Shown in pieces: positions 25,255 to 34,709 of a stretch of 34,789 bases of DNA. The translations under genes were made by a program, and so were the position numbers. A model generated the notes under the pieces. It was not told where the DNA came from, made no database searches, and saw nothing but the letters and a program-made list of their open reading frames with translations. Location: contig JAJYHM010000030.1 in NCBI GenBank assembly GCA_021784755.1, forward strand, positions 1 to 34,789. Direction: 5' to 3'. The DNA comes from Pseudomonadota bacterium. Its GTDB lineage: Bacteria; Pseudomonadota; Gammaproteobacteria; Acidiferrobacterales; Acidiferrobacteraceae. Position 1 is the first letter of the stretch. Each line of letters begins with the position of its first letter.

Positions 25255-26970
25255 TTGGAGCTCACGGGAGCGGAGATATTCGTTCGGTGCCTTCGCGACG
25301 AGGGTGTTGAGTACCTGTTCGGCTATCCGGGGGGCGCGGTCCTGCACATCTACGACGCCCTCTACAAGCAGGAAGAGGTGAAGCACATCCTGGTACGCCA
25401 CGAACAGGGCGCAGCGCATGCGGCCGATGGCTATGCGCGCTCCACGGGCAAGCCCGGTGTGGTCCTTGTGACCTCGGGTCCCGGGGCCACCAACGCCGTG
25501 ACGGGGATCGCTACCGCGTATATGGACTCGATCCCTTTGGTCGTGTTTACGGGCCAGGTGATGACGCACTTGATCGGCGACGACGCCTTCCAGGAGGTGG
25601 ACGCGATCGGTATCACGCGGCCTTGCGTCAAGCACAACTTCATGGTGAAGGACGTCCGCGATCTGGCGCTGATTATGCGCAAGGCCTTTCATGTGGCTAC
25701 GACCGGACGCCCTGGACCGGTTGTGGTGGATATCCCGAAGGACATTACGGCGCACAAGACATCGTACGTCTTCCCCCAGGATCCGACGCTGCGCTCCTAT
25801 AAGCCTGTGCGCGACGGCGACCCCGCGGCCATACGTAAGGCCGCCGCCGTGCTTGCGCAGGCCAAGCGCCCCATGGTGTATGCCGGGGGCGGCGTGGTGC
25901 TGGGCAATGCCGCGACCGAGCTTACGGAGCTTGTCCGTTGGCTGGGCGCCCCTTGCACGAACACCTTGATGGGACTCGGTGCCTTTCCGGCGACGGACCC
26001 CCTATTCGTGGGCATGCTCGGCATGCATGGGACGTATGAGGCCAATATGGGCATGCACGAGTGCGATGTGCTGCTCGCGGTGGGCGCGCGCTTCGACGAT
26101 CGGGTGACCGGTGATCTGGACAAGTTCTGCCCGAACGCACGTATCATCCACATCGACATCGATCCGGCCTCCATCCAGAAGAACGTCCAGGTGGAGATCG
26201 CCATCATAGGCGAAGCCGGTCTGGTCATGCGCGAGATGCTCGCGGCCCTGAAGGGCGCAGGCGTGCGTCTGGATGAGGCGGCTTTGAAGGCCTGGTGGCA
26301 CAAGATCGATGCGTGGCGCGCGCGCCATTGCCTCGAATACGACCGTGCCAATACCGAGGTCATAAAGCCCCAGTTCGTGCTGGAGACGCTCTATCGCTTG
26401 ACGGGGGGTGACGCCTTCATCACCTCCGATGTCGGTCAGCACCAGATGTGGGCGGCGCAGTTCTATAAGTTCGACAAGCCGCGTCGGTGGATAAACTCCG
26501 GCGGATTGGGCACCATGGGCTTTGGATTGCCGGCCGCGATCGGCGTGCAGCTTGCACATCCCGATGCCACGGTGGCCTGTGTGACGGGCGAGGCGAGCAT
26601 ACAGATGTGCATCCAGGAGCTGTCGACCTGCAAGCAGTATGATCTGCCCCTTACGATCGTGAACCTGAATAACCGCTATATGGGCATGGTGCGTCAGTGG
26701 CAGGAGTTCTTCTACCAGAGCCGTTATTCGCATTCCTATCTTGAGGCCTTGCCGGATTTCGTGAAGCTCGCCGAAAGCTATGGCCACGCGGGGCTGCGTA
26801 TCGACAAGCCGCATGACGTGGAGGCCGCCTTGAAGGAGGCCTTGGGTCAGCGTGGCCGGCTCGTATTCCTCGATTTCATCACCGACCAGACGGAGAATGT
26901 CTACCCCATGATCGCGGCCGGAGCCGGACACCACGAGATGCATCTGGCGACAGATCGCGAACTGGCGTGA
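25255..26970 (+). CDS. ilvB: Acetolactate synthase, large (catalytic) subunit
   Basis: ThDP/FAD enzyme making acetolactate or acetohydroxybutyrate, first common step to valine, leucine and isoleucine. Catalytic Glu is E50 in RHEQGAAHAADGYAR. FAD/substrate regions include PGPVVVDIPKD and GMLGMHGTYEANM. The ThDP-binding motif reads GEASIQMCIQELSTCKQYDL then LNNRYMGMVRQWQEFFY, with Glu in place of the usual Asp of GDGS, a variant I believe is common in IlvI-type enzymes of this group. 571 residues is standard. The start is TTG 25255, with GGGGTGAT upstream; a non-ATG start may lower expression. It runs directly into the small subunit (TGATG). Confidence 0.96.
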   Translation: MELTGAEIFVRCLRDEGVEYLFGYPGGAVLHIYDALYKQEEVKHILVRHEQGAAHAADGYARSTGKPGVVLVTSGPGATNAVTGIATAYMDSIPLVVFTGQVMTHLIGDDAFQEVDAIGITRPCVKHNFMVKDVRDLALIMRKAFHVATTGRPGPVVVDIPKDITAHKTSYVFPQDPTLRSYKPVRDGDPAAIRKAAAVLAQAKRPMVYAGGGVVLGNAATELTELVRWLGAPCTNTLMGLGAFPATDPLFVGMLGMHGTYEANMGMHECDVLLAVGARFDDRVTGDLDKFCPNARIIHIDIDPASIQKNVQVEIAIIGEAGLVMREMLAALKGAGVRLDEAALKAWWHKIDAWRARHCLEYDRANTEVIKPQFVLETLYRLTGGDAFITSDVGQHQMWAAQFYKFDKPRRWINSGGLGTMGFGLPAAIGVQLAHPDATVACVTGEASIQMCIQELSTCKQYDLPLTIVNLNNRYMGMVRQWQEFFYQSRYSHSYLEALPDFVKLAESYGHAGLRIDKPHDVEAALKEALGQRGRLVFLDFITDQTENVYPMIAAGAGHHEMHLATDRELA

Positions 26971-27470
26971 TGCGCCATATCATTTCCATACTTTTGGAGA
27001 ACGAGGCCGGTGCCTTGTCGCGCGTGGCCGGGCTTTTTTCGGCGCGCGGCTACAACATCGCCTCGCTCACGGTCGCGCCTACCGAGGACCCGAGCCTGTC
27101 GCGTATGACTTTGGTCACAAGCGGATCGGAGGGTGTGGTCGATCAGATCCGCAAGCAGCTGAATAAGCTCGTCGACGTGGTGAAGCTCGTGGATTTGACG
27201 GATAATGAGCGGATCGAACGCGAGATGCTGCTCATAAAGGTCGCCGCCGAGGGCGAAGAGCGCGATGAGATCAAGCGGCTGTCGGACATTTTTCGTGGGC
27301 GTATAATCGACGTCACGGATCGCGCCTATACCATTGAGCTTACTGGCGATGGCGGCAAGATCGACGCCTTCATCTCTGTTTTGCAGCCGCGGCGTATCCT
27401 GGAGGTGGTGCGTTCCGGGGTCATCGGTATCGCTCGCGGTAGCATCACCGTCAAACCTGACGCGCCCTGA
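26970..27470 (+). CDS. ilvN: Acetolactate synthase, small (regulatory) subunit
   Basis: 166 residues: an N-terminal ACT domain (RHIISILLENEAGALSRVAG, LFSARGYNIASLTV) that binds valine for feedback control, then the C-terminal domain (RGRIIDVTDRAYTIELTG; GKIDAFISVLQPRRILEVVRSG). This is the long IlvH form. ATG 26970 overlaps the ilvB stop by one base; an in-frame GTG at 26967 is equally possible and adds one residue. It acts by binding and activating the large subunit. Confidence 0.96.
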   Translation: MRHIISILLENEAGALSRVAGLFSARGYNIASLTVAPTEDPSLSRMTLVTSGSEGVVDQIRKQLNKLVDVVKLVDLTDNERIEREMLLIKVAAEGEERDEIKRLSDIFRGRIIDVTDRAYTIELTGDGGKIDAFISVLQPRRILEVVRSGVIGIARGSITVKPDAP

Positions 27471-29218
<1,748 letters not shown>

Positions 29219-29226
29219 AAGGTGCG

Positions 29227-29988
29227 ATGATGGAAGATAAGCGCAAAGGCATCTATATCCTGCCGAACTTGTTTACCACCGCGGCCCTTTTCGCCGGGTT
29301 CTATGCCATCGTCCAGGCCATGAAGGGTGAGTTCTGGCACGCCGCCGTGGCGGTCTTCATCGCCATGGTCATGGATGGGCTGGACGGAAGGGTCGCGCGC
29401 TGGACGCACACCGAGAGCGATTTCGGGGCCCAGTATGACAGCCTCTCAGACATGGTGTCGTTTGGGCTTGCACCTGCGCTGGTTGTCTACGAGTGGGGTC
29501 TTTCGGGTCTCGGCAAGCTCGGCTGGCTTGCGGCCTTCATCTATTCTGCGGCCGCGGCCTTACGCTTGGCGCGCTTCAACATCCAGGCGAGCGCCGATCG
29601 GCGCTTGTCGTTCCATGGACTACCGAGCCCGGCGGCGGCTGCGGTCGTGACTGGCCTTGTGTGGGTCCTGCAAGGTTATGGCCCACCCCACTTGTGGCTG
29701 CGCGCGACCGCCTTGACGATCACAGTCCTGATCGGCGCGGCCATGGTGAGCAATATCCGCTACCACAGTTTCAAGCACATCGACCTCAAGGGGCGCGTGC
29801 CCTTCATCGCAGTGCTCGCCATCGTCCTGATCTTCGTCCTGATCTCTCTCGATCCTGCGCGGGTCTTGTTTGCGCTGTTCTTCTGTTACGCCCTGTCGGG
29901 GCCGATCGACTCGCTCGTGCGGCGCTACCGCCGCTCGGTCCATAGGCGCAGGGTCGGCGACGGCCACGAAGGCTCACCTCGTCCCTGA
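29227..29988 (+). CDS. pssA: CDP-diacylglycerol-serine O-phosphatidyltransferase
   Basis: Integral membrane enzyme making phosphatidylserine from CDP-diacylglycerol and serine, substrate for Psd. The CDP-alcohol phosphatidyltransferase motif is complete: MDGLDGRVARWTHTESDFG followed by AQYDSLSDMVSFGLAPA (D-G..A-R...G...D...D). About seven hydrophobic segments and a basic C-terminal tail. AAAGG at 29218-29222 serves ATG 29227 or the adjacent ATG 29230; a TTG at 29215 overlapping the psd stop is a third, less likely start. Confidence 0.94.
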   Translation: MMEDKRKGIYILPNLFTTAALFAGFYAIVQAMKGEFWHAAVAVFIAMVMDGLDGRVARWTHTESDFGAQYDSLSDMVSFGLAPALVVYEWGLSGLGKLGWLAAFIYSAAAALRLARFNIQASADRRLSFHGLPSPAAAAVVTGLVWVLQGYGPPHLWLRATALTITVLIGAAMVSNIRYHSFKHIDLKGRVPFIAVLAIVLIFVLISLDPARVLFALFFCYALSGPIDSLVRRYRRSVHRRRVGDGHEGSPRP

Positions 29989-30040
29989 CCGGGGTCGCGG
30001 TGCCGATTTGAAGTCCGGCCGCGTCCGCAGGCGGGATGTC

Positions 30041-30439
30041 TTAGGGCAGGAAGACCGTGGGGTCTTCGATATGCATGGCGGCCGGCGTCCCTTGGTGAAA
30101 GTGCACCTGCCAGCGGCCGTGTTGGCATCGCCAGAGCGAGCTGCGCCAGGAGGGCGCCGTGACTTTCTCGTTCTCCGCACTTTCCACGAGGTAGACGGTC
30201 AAGGCCACTTCCGGAGCCAGAAAGCGCACCTGAAAATCGCGTATGGCGCGGTTGTGGCGCGCCTCATGGGTCAGGTGTCTCAGGGTCTCGGCGCGATCAT
30301 AGAGTCGTCCTGAGCAGCCGATTTCATAGAAATCGTCGGCGAGCAGTGCGGCGGGATTCGGTTCCTCTAAGTTCGGGGCACCGTTTAGGAGTCGCTCTTC
30401 GAGGATGCGCAGGAGGTGGGGGGAGTCGCGGTTTGTCAT
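30041..30439 (-). CDS. NTF2-like/DUF4440 family protein
   Basis: 132 residues resembling SnoaL/DUF4440 proteins of the NTF2-like fold: N-terminal helices LLRILEERLL, LLADDFYEIGCSGRLYDRAETLRHL (the typical GR.......L motif), then strands FQVRFLAPEVALTVYLVE and SSLWRCQHGRWQVHFHQGTP. Such proteins bind small ligands or act in varied enzymes, so no function is assigned. It sits in the opposite direction between pssA and leuA and has no strong ribosome site. Confidence 0.8.
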   Translation of the reverse strand: MTNRDSPHLLRILEERLLNGAPNLEEPNPAALLADDFYEIGCSGRLYDRAETLRHLTHEARHNRAIRDFQVRFLAPEVALTVYLVESAENEKVTAPSWRSSLWRCQHGRWQVHFHQGTPAAMHIEDPTVFLP

Positions 30440-30642
30440 CGTGGCGATTCTCGGGGGGCGCCGCGCCGGATGCGGGGTCTCTACCGCCCACGATAGGAGC
30501 CTCGAAGGGGGGCGTCAAGGGCGAACGTACCGGCGTCGGGGGCTTGTCCTTCGATAGACTTTGCGGGGGATTTTGGCTAGAGTCCCGCGGATTAGAGGCG
30601 AGTAAGGGCGCGCTGGGGCGCCGATGGCGATAGACGAGAGCG

Positions 30643-32190
30643 ATGGCCGATCAACTGTTGGTGTTCGATACCACATTGCGCGACGGGGAACAGAGTCCCG
30701 GCGCGTCCATGACCTGCGAAGAGAAGGTGCGTATTGCGCGCGCTCTCGAGCGTCTGCGGGTCGATGTGATCGAGGCCGGCTTCCCGATCGCAAGCCCTGA
30801 CGACTTCAAGGCCGTGAAGGCGGTGGCTGAGGCGGTGACCGAGAGCCGGGTCTGCGGGCTTGCCCGGGCGCTCACCAAGGACATCGATCGCGCGGCCGAG
30901 GCACTGAAGCCCGCGCGCGCTGCCCGTATTCATACCTTCATTGCCACGTCGCCCATCCATATGCGCGAGAAGTTGCGTATGAGCCCCGAGGCGGTGCTCG
31001 AGGGTGCGGTGAAGGCGGTGCGCTATGCGCGACAATTCACAGACGATGTGGAATTTTCGGCGGAGGACGCCGGCCGCTCGGACCCCGATTTCCTCTGCCG
31101 CGTGATGGAGGCGGCGATCGCCGCCGGCGCCCGCACCGTCAATATCCCGGACACCGTCGGCTATAGCGTCCCCGCGCAATTCGGGGAACTCATCGCGATG
31201 CTGAAAAACCGCGTCCCGAACGCCGATCAGGCCATTTTCTCGGTCCATTGCCACAACGATCTCGGTCTTGCGGTGGCCAACTCCCTGGCGGCCGTATACC
31301 ACGGCGCCCGCCAGGTCGAGTGCACGATCAACGGCCTGGGCGAGCGTGCCGGCAATGCCGCGCTCGAGGAGATCGTCATGGCGGTGCGGACCCGCCAGGA
31401 TGTGTTCCAGTGCGATACGCGCATCGAGACTCCGCACATCGTGGCAGCGAGCCGTCTCGTGTCGACCATCACGGGTTTCGCCGTGCAGCCCAACAAGGCC
31501 ATCGTGGGCGCCAATGCCTTCGCCCACGAGGCCGGCATCCATCAGGATGGGGTGATCAAGAACCGCGAGACCTACGAGATCATGCGCGCCGAGGACGTCG
31601 GCTGGACCGCCAATCGCATGGTCTTGGGCAAGCACTCTGGGCGCAACGCCTTCCGCGCGCGCTTGGCGGAGATCGGCATTACCCTGAAGGACGACGCGGC
31701 CTTGAATCAGGCCTTCGAGCGTTTTAAGGATCTGGCGGACAAGAAACACGAGATCTTCGACGAGGACCTCCAGGCGCTCGTGAGCGAGGGGGCCTTGGAG
31801 GAGGCGGTGGAGCCCGTGAAGCTCATGACCTTGGAGACTGCCTCAGGGACCGGGACCAAGCCGCGCGCGGATGTCAGGCTTGCGTGGAACGGCAAGGAAC
31901 ATGAGGCCCACGCCGAAGGTGGCGGGCCTGTGGATGCGGCGTTTCGCGCCATCGAGGGCGTGGTGGCAAGCGGCGCGACCCTACAGCTCTACGCCGTGAA
32001 CGCGATCACGAGCGGCACGGATGCCCAGGGCGAGGTGACCGTGCGCCTTGAGCGCCAGGGGCGCATCGTCAATGGCCATGGCGCCGATACCGACATCGTG
32101 CTCGCGTCCGCGAAGGCCTATCTGAACGCCGTGAACAAGCTCCTCATCCCCGACAACCGTACCCATCCCCAACTCCATAGAGGGATGTAG
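30643..32190 (+). CDS. leuA: 2-isopropylmalate synthase
   Basis: First committed step of leucine synthesis: acetyl-CoA plus 2-oxoisovalerate gives 2-isopropylmalate. Catalytic TIM barrel with [14 protein letters not shown] (metal Asp and catalytic Arg), [19 protein letters not shown] and metal His pair [14 protein letters not shown]; subdomain [10 protein letters not shown] and [11 protein letters not shown]-terminal leucine-sensing LeuA dimer domain from about residue 395. 515 residues is standard. ACGAGAG lies just before the ATG. The 203-nt upstream region has no clear sigma-70 promoter by eye. Grouping of leuA after ilv-psd-pssA is known in several proteobacteria and provides 2-oxoisovalerate made via IlvBNC. 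Confidence 0.97.
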   Translation: MADQLLVFDTTLRDGEQSPGASMTCEEKVRIARALERLRVDVIEAGFPIASPDDFKAVKAVAEAVTESRVCGLARALTKDIDRAAEALKPARAARIHTFIATSPIHMREKLRMSPEAVLEGAVKAVRYARQFTDDVEFSAEDAGRSDPDFLCRVMEAAIAAGARTVNIPDTVGYSVPAQFGELIAMLKNRVPNADQAIFSVHCHNDLGLAVANSLAAVYHGARQVECTINGLGERAGNAALEEIVMAVRTRQDVFQCDTRIETPHIVAASRLVSTITGFAVQPNKAIVGANAFAHEAGIHQDGVIKNRETYEIMRAEDVGWTANRMVLGKHSGRNAFRARLAEIGITLKDDAALNQAFERFKDLADKKHEIFDEDLQALVSEGALEEAVEPVKLMTLETASGTGTKPRADVRLAWNGKEHEAHAEGGGPVDAAFRAIEGVVASGATLQLYAVNAITSGTDAQGEVTVRLERQGRIVNGHGADTDIVLASAKAYLNAVNKLLIPDNRTHPQLHRGM

Positions 32191-32269
32191 CGCCCGCGGC
32201 CGAGGACGAGTGAGCCTCCATGGGCTCCGGGGGTAGGGTCCTCGATCCCCCAGACCATACGCAAAAACC

Positions 32270-32298
32270 TTGTCATTGTGTCGGTTTTGGCCTACGGT
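32270..32298 (+). promoter_or_regulatory. Candidate sigma-70 promoter
   Basis: TTGTCA (32270-32275) and TACGGT (32293-32298) are 17 nt apart, upstream of the small frame with ATG at 32326. The -35 matches five of six consensus bases. Confidence 0.4.
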
Positions 32299-32325
32299 CC
32301 GGCAACGATCTCCCTTGGCCGATTC

Positions 32326-32532
32326 ATGGAGGATCAACTTTTTCTTGGTCGCGCGCACTTTACTCGCGAAGAGGTGCGGGCTGCGGTCAAGCTGCGGCCT
32401 GAGAGCCCGACCGCCGCGATCACCCGCCTCGTAAAAAACATCGGCCGGTCTGCCCCCGCCATAGCTTTTATCGGCTCCTCGTTAGAATTCGTGGGTGAGC
32501 TTCGGTTCAGGAAGCTTGCCCAAGGCGCGTAA
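32326..32532 (+). pseudogene. Probable truncated winged-helix regulator, AbiEi-antitoxin-like
   Basis: 68 residues from ATG 32326: MEDQLFLGRAHFTREEVRAA and TAAITRLVKNIGRSAPAIAF. The first half has the pattern of the N-terminal wHTH of type IV antitoxins of the AbiEi family (G...FTREE...AL......A...L.RLV..G). These proteins continue for 100-200 residues, but here the frame loses similarity after about residue 40 and ends. No Shine-Dalgarno is present although a promoter candidate is. An in-frame GTG at 32278 could extend it by 16 residues. The assignment is inference from a short stretch; AbiEii-like sequence 1 kb downstream, in inverted orientation, gives it some support. Confidence 0.35.
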
Positions 32533-33115
32533 TAACGCCATTTCCAGGATTTTCGGGGATCGGAAACCATACGATTTTCCGTTCAAGGACTGGTGCGTTG
32601 GCACAAAACGGAAAAACAAGACGAGATGCTGAGCGGTGCCCAACAAAAATGGAGCGTTGGGAGCGGAGTTCGAGCTTTGTCCATCGGTGCAGGTGGCGAA
32701 AGGCCACCTGCAGGCACCTACCGCATCGAGTTTGATGCACGTGGTGGTAACGCGTGGTTGACGACGGCGGATTATCGGCGGGTGGCCAAGTTCAAAACCC
32801 GCGTGCAGGGGGCATGGCGCGGTTTGTTTGCGCGCACTCCAAGGAAGGGCAGCGTACGGCCCAGATCGAGCGTTTTGGACCGGGCGTTGTGAAGTGGCCG
32901 ACCTGATCGATGGCCGCCAAATTGCAAAGACGCGGTAAGTGGGGCGTGTGAGCCATGGGCGTACCAGCACCGCTTAGTCCACTGCACAGTGAATAAGCGG
33001 GAAACGACCGAATTTCGATCGTCGACAATTGCATTACTGCACGACAACGGCAGGGCTGTTGACACGCGCTTGCAAAGACCGTCTTCAGGGCAGTTCCTGT
33101 TGCGCGCTGCTCAGA
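32533..33115. other. Long stretch without a credible gene
   Basis: About 580 nt. Frames on both strands exist (for example 32593-32892 plus and 32482-32970 minus), but their Arg/Ser/Pro-rich composition and lack of ribosome sites argue against coding. It contains the perfect hairpin at 32688-32712 and a TTGACA at 33059 without a matching -10. Base composition is less GC-biased at its left end than the flanking genes. It is probably the eroded interior of the genes whose fragments lie on either side. Confidence 0.4.
32688..32712. repeat. Perfect 10-bp stem-loop
   Basis: TGCAGGTGGC (32688-32697) and GCCACCTGCA (32703-32712) are exact reverse complements around the loop GAAAG. There is no T-tract on either side, so it is not an intrinsic terminator. 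It lies within the gene-free stretch and could be a REP-like unit, a protein-binding site or a structured RNA element. Confidence 0.55.
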
Positions 33116-33247
33116 TCACCAGGTGAGTACAGCGGCCTTGCTGGTAGCTTTTCGAGGTGCTACCAAGAACGGACGCCCTGAAAAGTGCCGTTCCGTCTTC
33201 TTCTTGATGCCGCGGAAGTTTCCGACAGACAGCCGTGATACGCGCAT
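33116..33247 (-). pseudogene. N-terminal stub of an OLD-family ATPase/endonuclease
   Basis: A minus-strand frame begins ATG at 33247 with AAGGGGAAG just upstream and reads MRVSRLSVGNFRGIKKK, which is the characteristic first strand of OLD-family (DUF2813-type) AAA ATPases and RecF-like proteins (M+I..L.+.NFRGI). The next part reads FSGRPFLVAPRKATSKAAV where an intact protein would have F.GH..LVG.NN.GKST; the Walker A Gly-Lys-Ser/Thr is gone. A TGA follows after 43 residues; normal proteins exceed 500. So this is a broken defence-type ATPase gene with its start signals left intact. The downstream sequence shows no recognisable continuation. Confidence 0.55.
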
Positions 33248-33271
33248 GACTTCCCCTTGTTTTCGGCGCTG

Positions 33272-33847
33272 TTACGGCGACACGGCTGCCTCGTTCGCCC
33301 TGGCTTGGATCTCGGCGCAGGCCTGCATCAGTTGATCGAAGGGGGGTGCGTCGGCGACCATCACCCCGTCGGCCAGCATCGCTTCATAGTCGGCGGCGAG
33401 GGCTTCTCGCGCCTCGCCCTCAGGGACGATTCGCAAATGTCCCTGGGTCGCCGACGCATAGTCGATGACCGTACCACCGACGTTCTTTTCTATGAAGAAG
33501 AAGGATTTGTGCTGCGCCACGGCAACCGCGACGGCGCGATCCGTGATGACGCCGGCGAAATGTTGGCTGCGCGCGATGGTGGCCCAGTCATACCAGCGCC
33601 GGGGCGCGATGCACGCGGGCAGGCGCGAGCAGGTGCGCTGGCAGCCCCGGCAGAGAAAGCGCGGGATCGGAACGGGGTTCTCGAGAGACCGCGGTGCGCG
33701 ATCGGCCTTACGTTGATAACAACCGTGCGACCACAGGCCCCCGAGGCCACCATGCGGACACGCGGCCGGGCGATACGCATCCGGGGCACGGCCCAGCGTT
33801 TCTCGATGTTGGTGAAGCGTGGCGATACCCGATACAATCCGAACCAT
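33272..33847 (-). pseudogene. Chimeric frame: IS transposase N-terminus fused to AbiEii toxin C-terminus
   Basis: 191 codons without a stop. Residues 1-88 look like the N-terminus of an IS transposase with a DUF6431-type zinc region: PAACPHGGLGGLWSHGCYQRKADR, IPRFLCRGCQRTCSRLPACI, APRRWYDW. Cys30, Cys66, Cys69 and Cys73 remain, but the expected second Cys of the first pair is Gly33. Residues 89-191 look like the end of an AbiEii-type nucleotidyltransferase toxin: VAQHKSFFFIEK, VIDYASATQGHLRIVPEG, EALAADYEAML, PPFDQLMQACAEIQARAN. The switch falls at RRWYDW, near 33584-33598; both families plausibly have an (R/H).(Y/W)YD motif there, suggesting microhomology-driven fusion. AAAGGAAA precedes the ATG. 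Neither part is complete, so neither activity is expected. Confidence 0.6.
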
Positions 33848-34029
33848 AGGCCGGTTTCCTTTGTCGTGGGTGAGTGTCAGAACTTCCCACTTTAACAGAG
33901 GAACATCGGCCTATCTTATGTTGGGCTTGTCACGCGCTCTTTCCGGCTCTGTGTCTTGAAAGCCCCTGAAAGACGTCGGGATATTGAGGGCGAGGGAGCC
34001 TTAAGCAGAGAAGGACGTAACAGGTACTA

Positions 34030-34063
34030 CCCGTCGCCAGGTTATGCGGGAACCTGTCACGGG
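34030..34063. other. Two-part stem-loop upstream of vapBC
   Basis: CAGGTT (34038-34043) pairs with AACCTG (34051-34056) around a 7-nt loop, and outside a small internal loop CCCGT (34030-34034) pairs with ACGGG (34059-34063). Only three T residues follow, so terminator function is doubtful. It may insulate vapBC from transcription of the flanking IS remnant. Confidence 0.4.
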
Positions 34064-34083
34064 GTTTGCAGGATCCTGTTGTG

Positions 34084-34112
34084 ATGTGTATAGTTATAAA
34101 CTCTATACACAT
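34084..34112. promoter_or_regulatory. Palindromic operator overlapping the vapBC promoter
   Basis: ATGTGTATAG (34084-34093) and CTATACACAT (34103-34112) form a perfect 10+10 bp inverted repeat with a 9-nt centre. It overlaps a -10-like TATAGT (34089-34094), which lies 17 nt after a weak -35 TTGCAG (34066-34071), and ends just before the vapB ribosome site. Autorepression by VapB/VapBC at such palindromes is the established control mode of these modules. Confidence 0.75.
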
Positions 34113-34122
34113 TGAGGTACCC

Positions 34123-34317
34123 ATGCGCACCAACATCGTCATCCGGGACACGCTTATGTCGCAAGCGCTTAAGATCACCGGCTATAAGACCAAACGTGAG
34201 GTTGTGGAGGCGGGGCTAGAAATGCTCGTGAAAATGGCACGCCAGGAGAATATCCGCGCGGCACGTGGCAAGCTTCACTGGGACGACGATCTCGACACCA
34301 TGCGGCGCGATGCATGA
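34123..34317 (+). CDS. vapB: VapB-type antitoxin
   Basis: 64 residues of the short VapB (DUF2191) type: MRTNIVIRDTLMSQALKIT (ribbon-helix-helix strand and first helix), KTKREVVEAGLEMLV (second helix), then a toxin-wrapping C-terminus with the hallmark RGKLHWDDDLDTMRRD. It binds and neutralises VapC and represses the operon. GAGG at 34114-34117 supports ATG 34123; an in-frame ATG at 34066 would run through the operator and is rejected. The stop overlaps the vapC start (ATGA). Confidence 0.92.
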   Translation: MRTNIVIRDTLMSQALKITGYKTKREVVEAGLEMLVKMARQENIRAARGKLHWDDDLDTMRRDA

Positions 34318-34709
34318 TCGTTGTCGATACCAGCGTCTGGATCGATTATTTCAACGGCGTCGCCAGTCCGCATACGGATCTGCTCGACCAACTCTTGTCG
34401 CGCGAGCGTTTGGTCATTGGTGATATTATCCTCACGGAAGTTTTGCAAGGCTTTCGCCGCGATACTGACTTTCGCCAAGCGCAGGCGCTTCTGGATACCC
34501 TGGAGTTCCGTCCGATGCTGGGCCGGGAGATTGCGCTGCTCAGCGCCAAAAATTATCGGAAACTGCGCCGGGCCGGCGTGACGGTGCGCAAGACAATCGA
34601 CGTAATGATCGGTTCCTTTTGCGTCCAGAACCGCCATCGCTTGCTGCATACTGATCGGGACTTCGATCAGATTGAAAAGCATCTGGGCCTGAGCGTTCTA
34701 CGGCCATGA
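34314..34709 (+). CDS. vapC: VapC PIN-domain ribonuclease toxin
   Basis: 131 residues, a complete PIN-domain toxin that cleaves specific RNAs (tRNA or rRNA in known cases) with Mg2+. All acidic active-site residues are present: D5 (MIVVDTSVWIDYF), E42 (ILTEVLQGF), D96 (TIDVMIGSF) and D114/D116 in LLHTDRDFDQI. Length and the C-terminal IEKHLGL are typical. Coupled to vapB by the ATGA overlap. It is the only intact accessory module in the right-hand patch. Its target cannot be predicted from sequence. Confidence 0.93.
   Translation: MIVVDTSVWIDYFNGVASPHTDLLDQLLSRERLVIGDIILTEVLQGFRRDTDFRQAQALLDTLEFRPMLGREIALLSAKNYRKLRRAGVTVRKTIDVMIGSFCVQNRHRLLHTDRDFDQIEKHLGLSVLRP

Noticed and set aside
26589-26597. 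GEAS instead of GDGS in the ThDP motif of acetolactate synthase
   Set aside because: Glu at this position is, to my knowledge, a regular variant in IlvI-type enzymes of beta/gammaproteobacteria, so it is not an anomaly.
32593-32892. 99-codon plus-strand frame
   Set aside because: No ribosome site, no recognisable family, and a hairpin runs through its middle.
32482-32970. 162-codon minus-strand frame in the gene-free stretch
   Set aside because: Composition is Arg/Ser/Pro/Ala-rich without domain pattern or ribosome site, and it crosses the perfect hairpin.
33848-33900. Possible IS end upstream of the transposase fragment
   Set aside because: The opposite end is missing, so inverted repeats and target duplication cannot be tested within the window.
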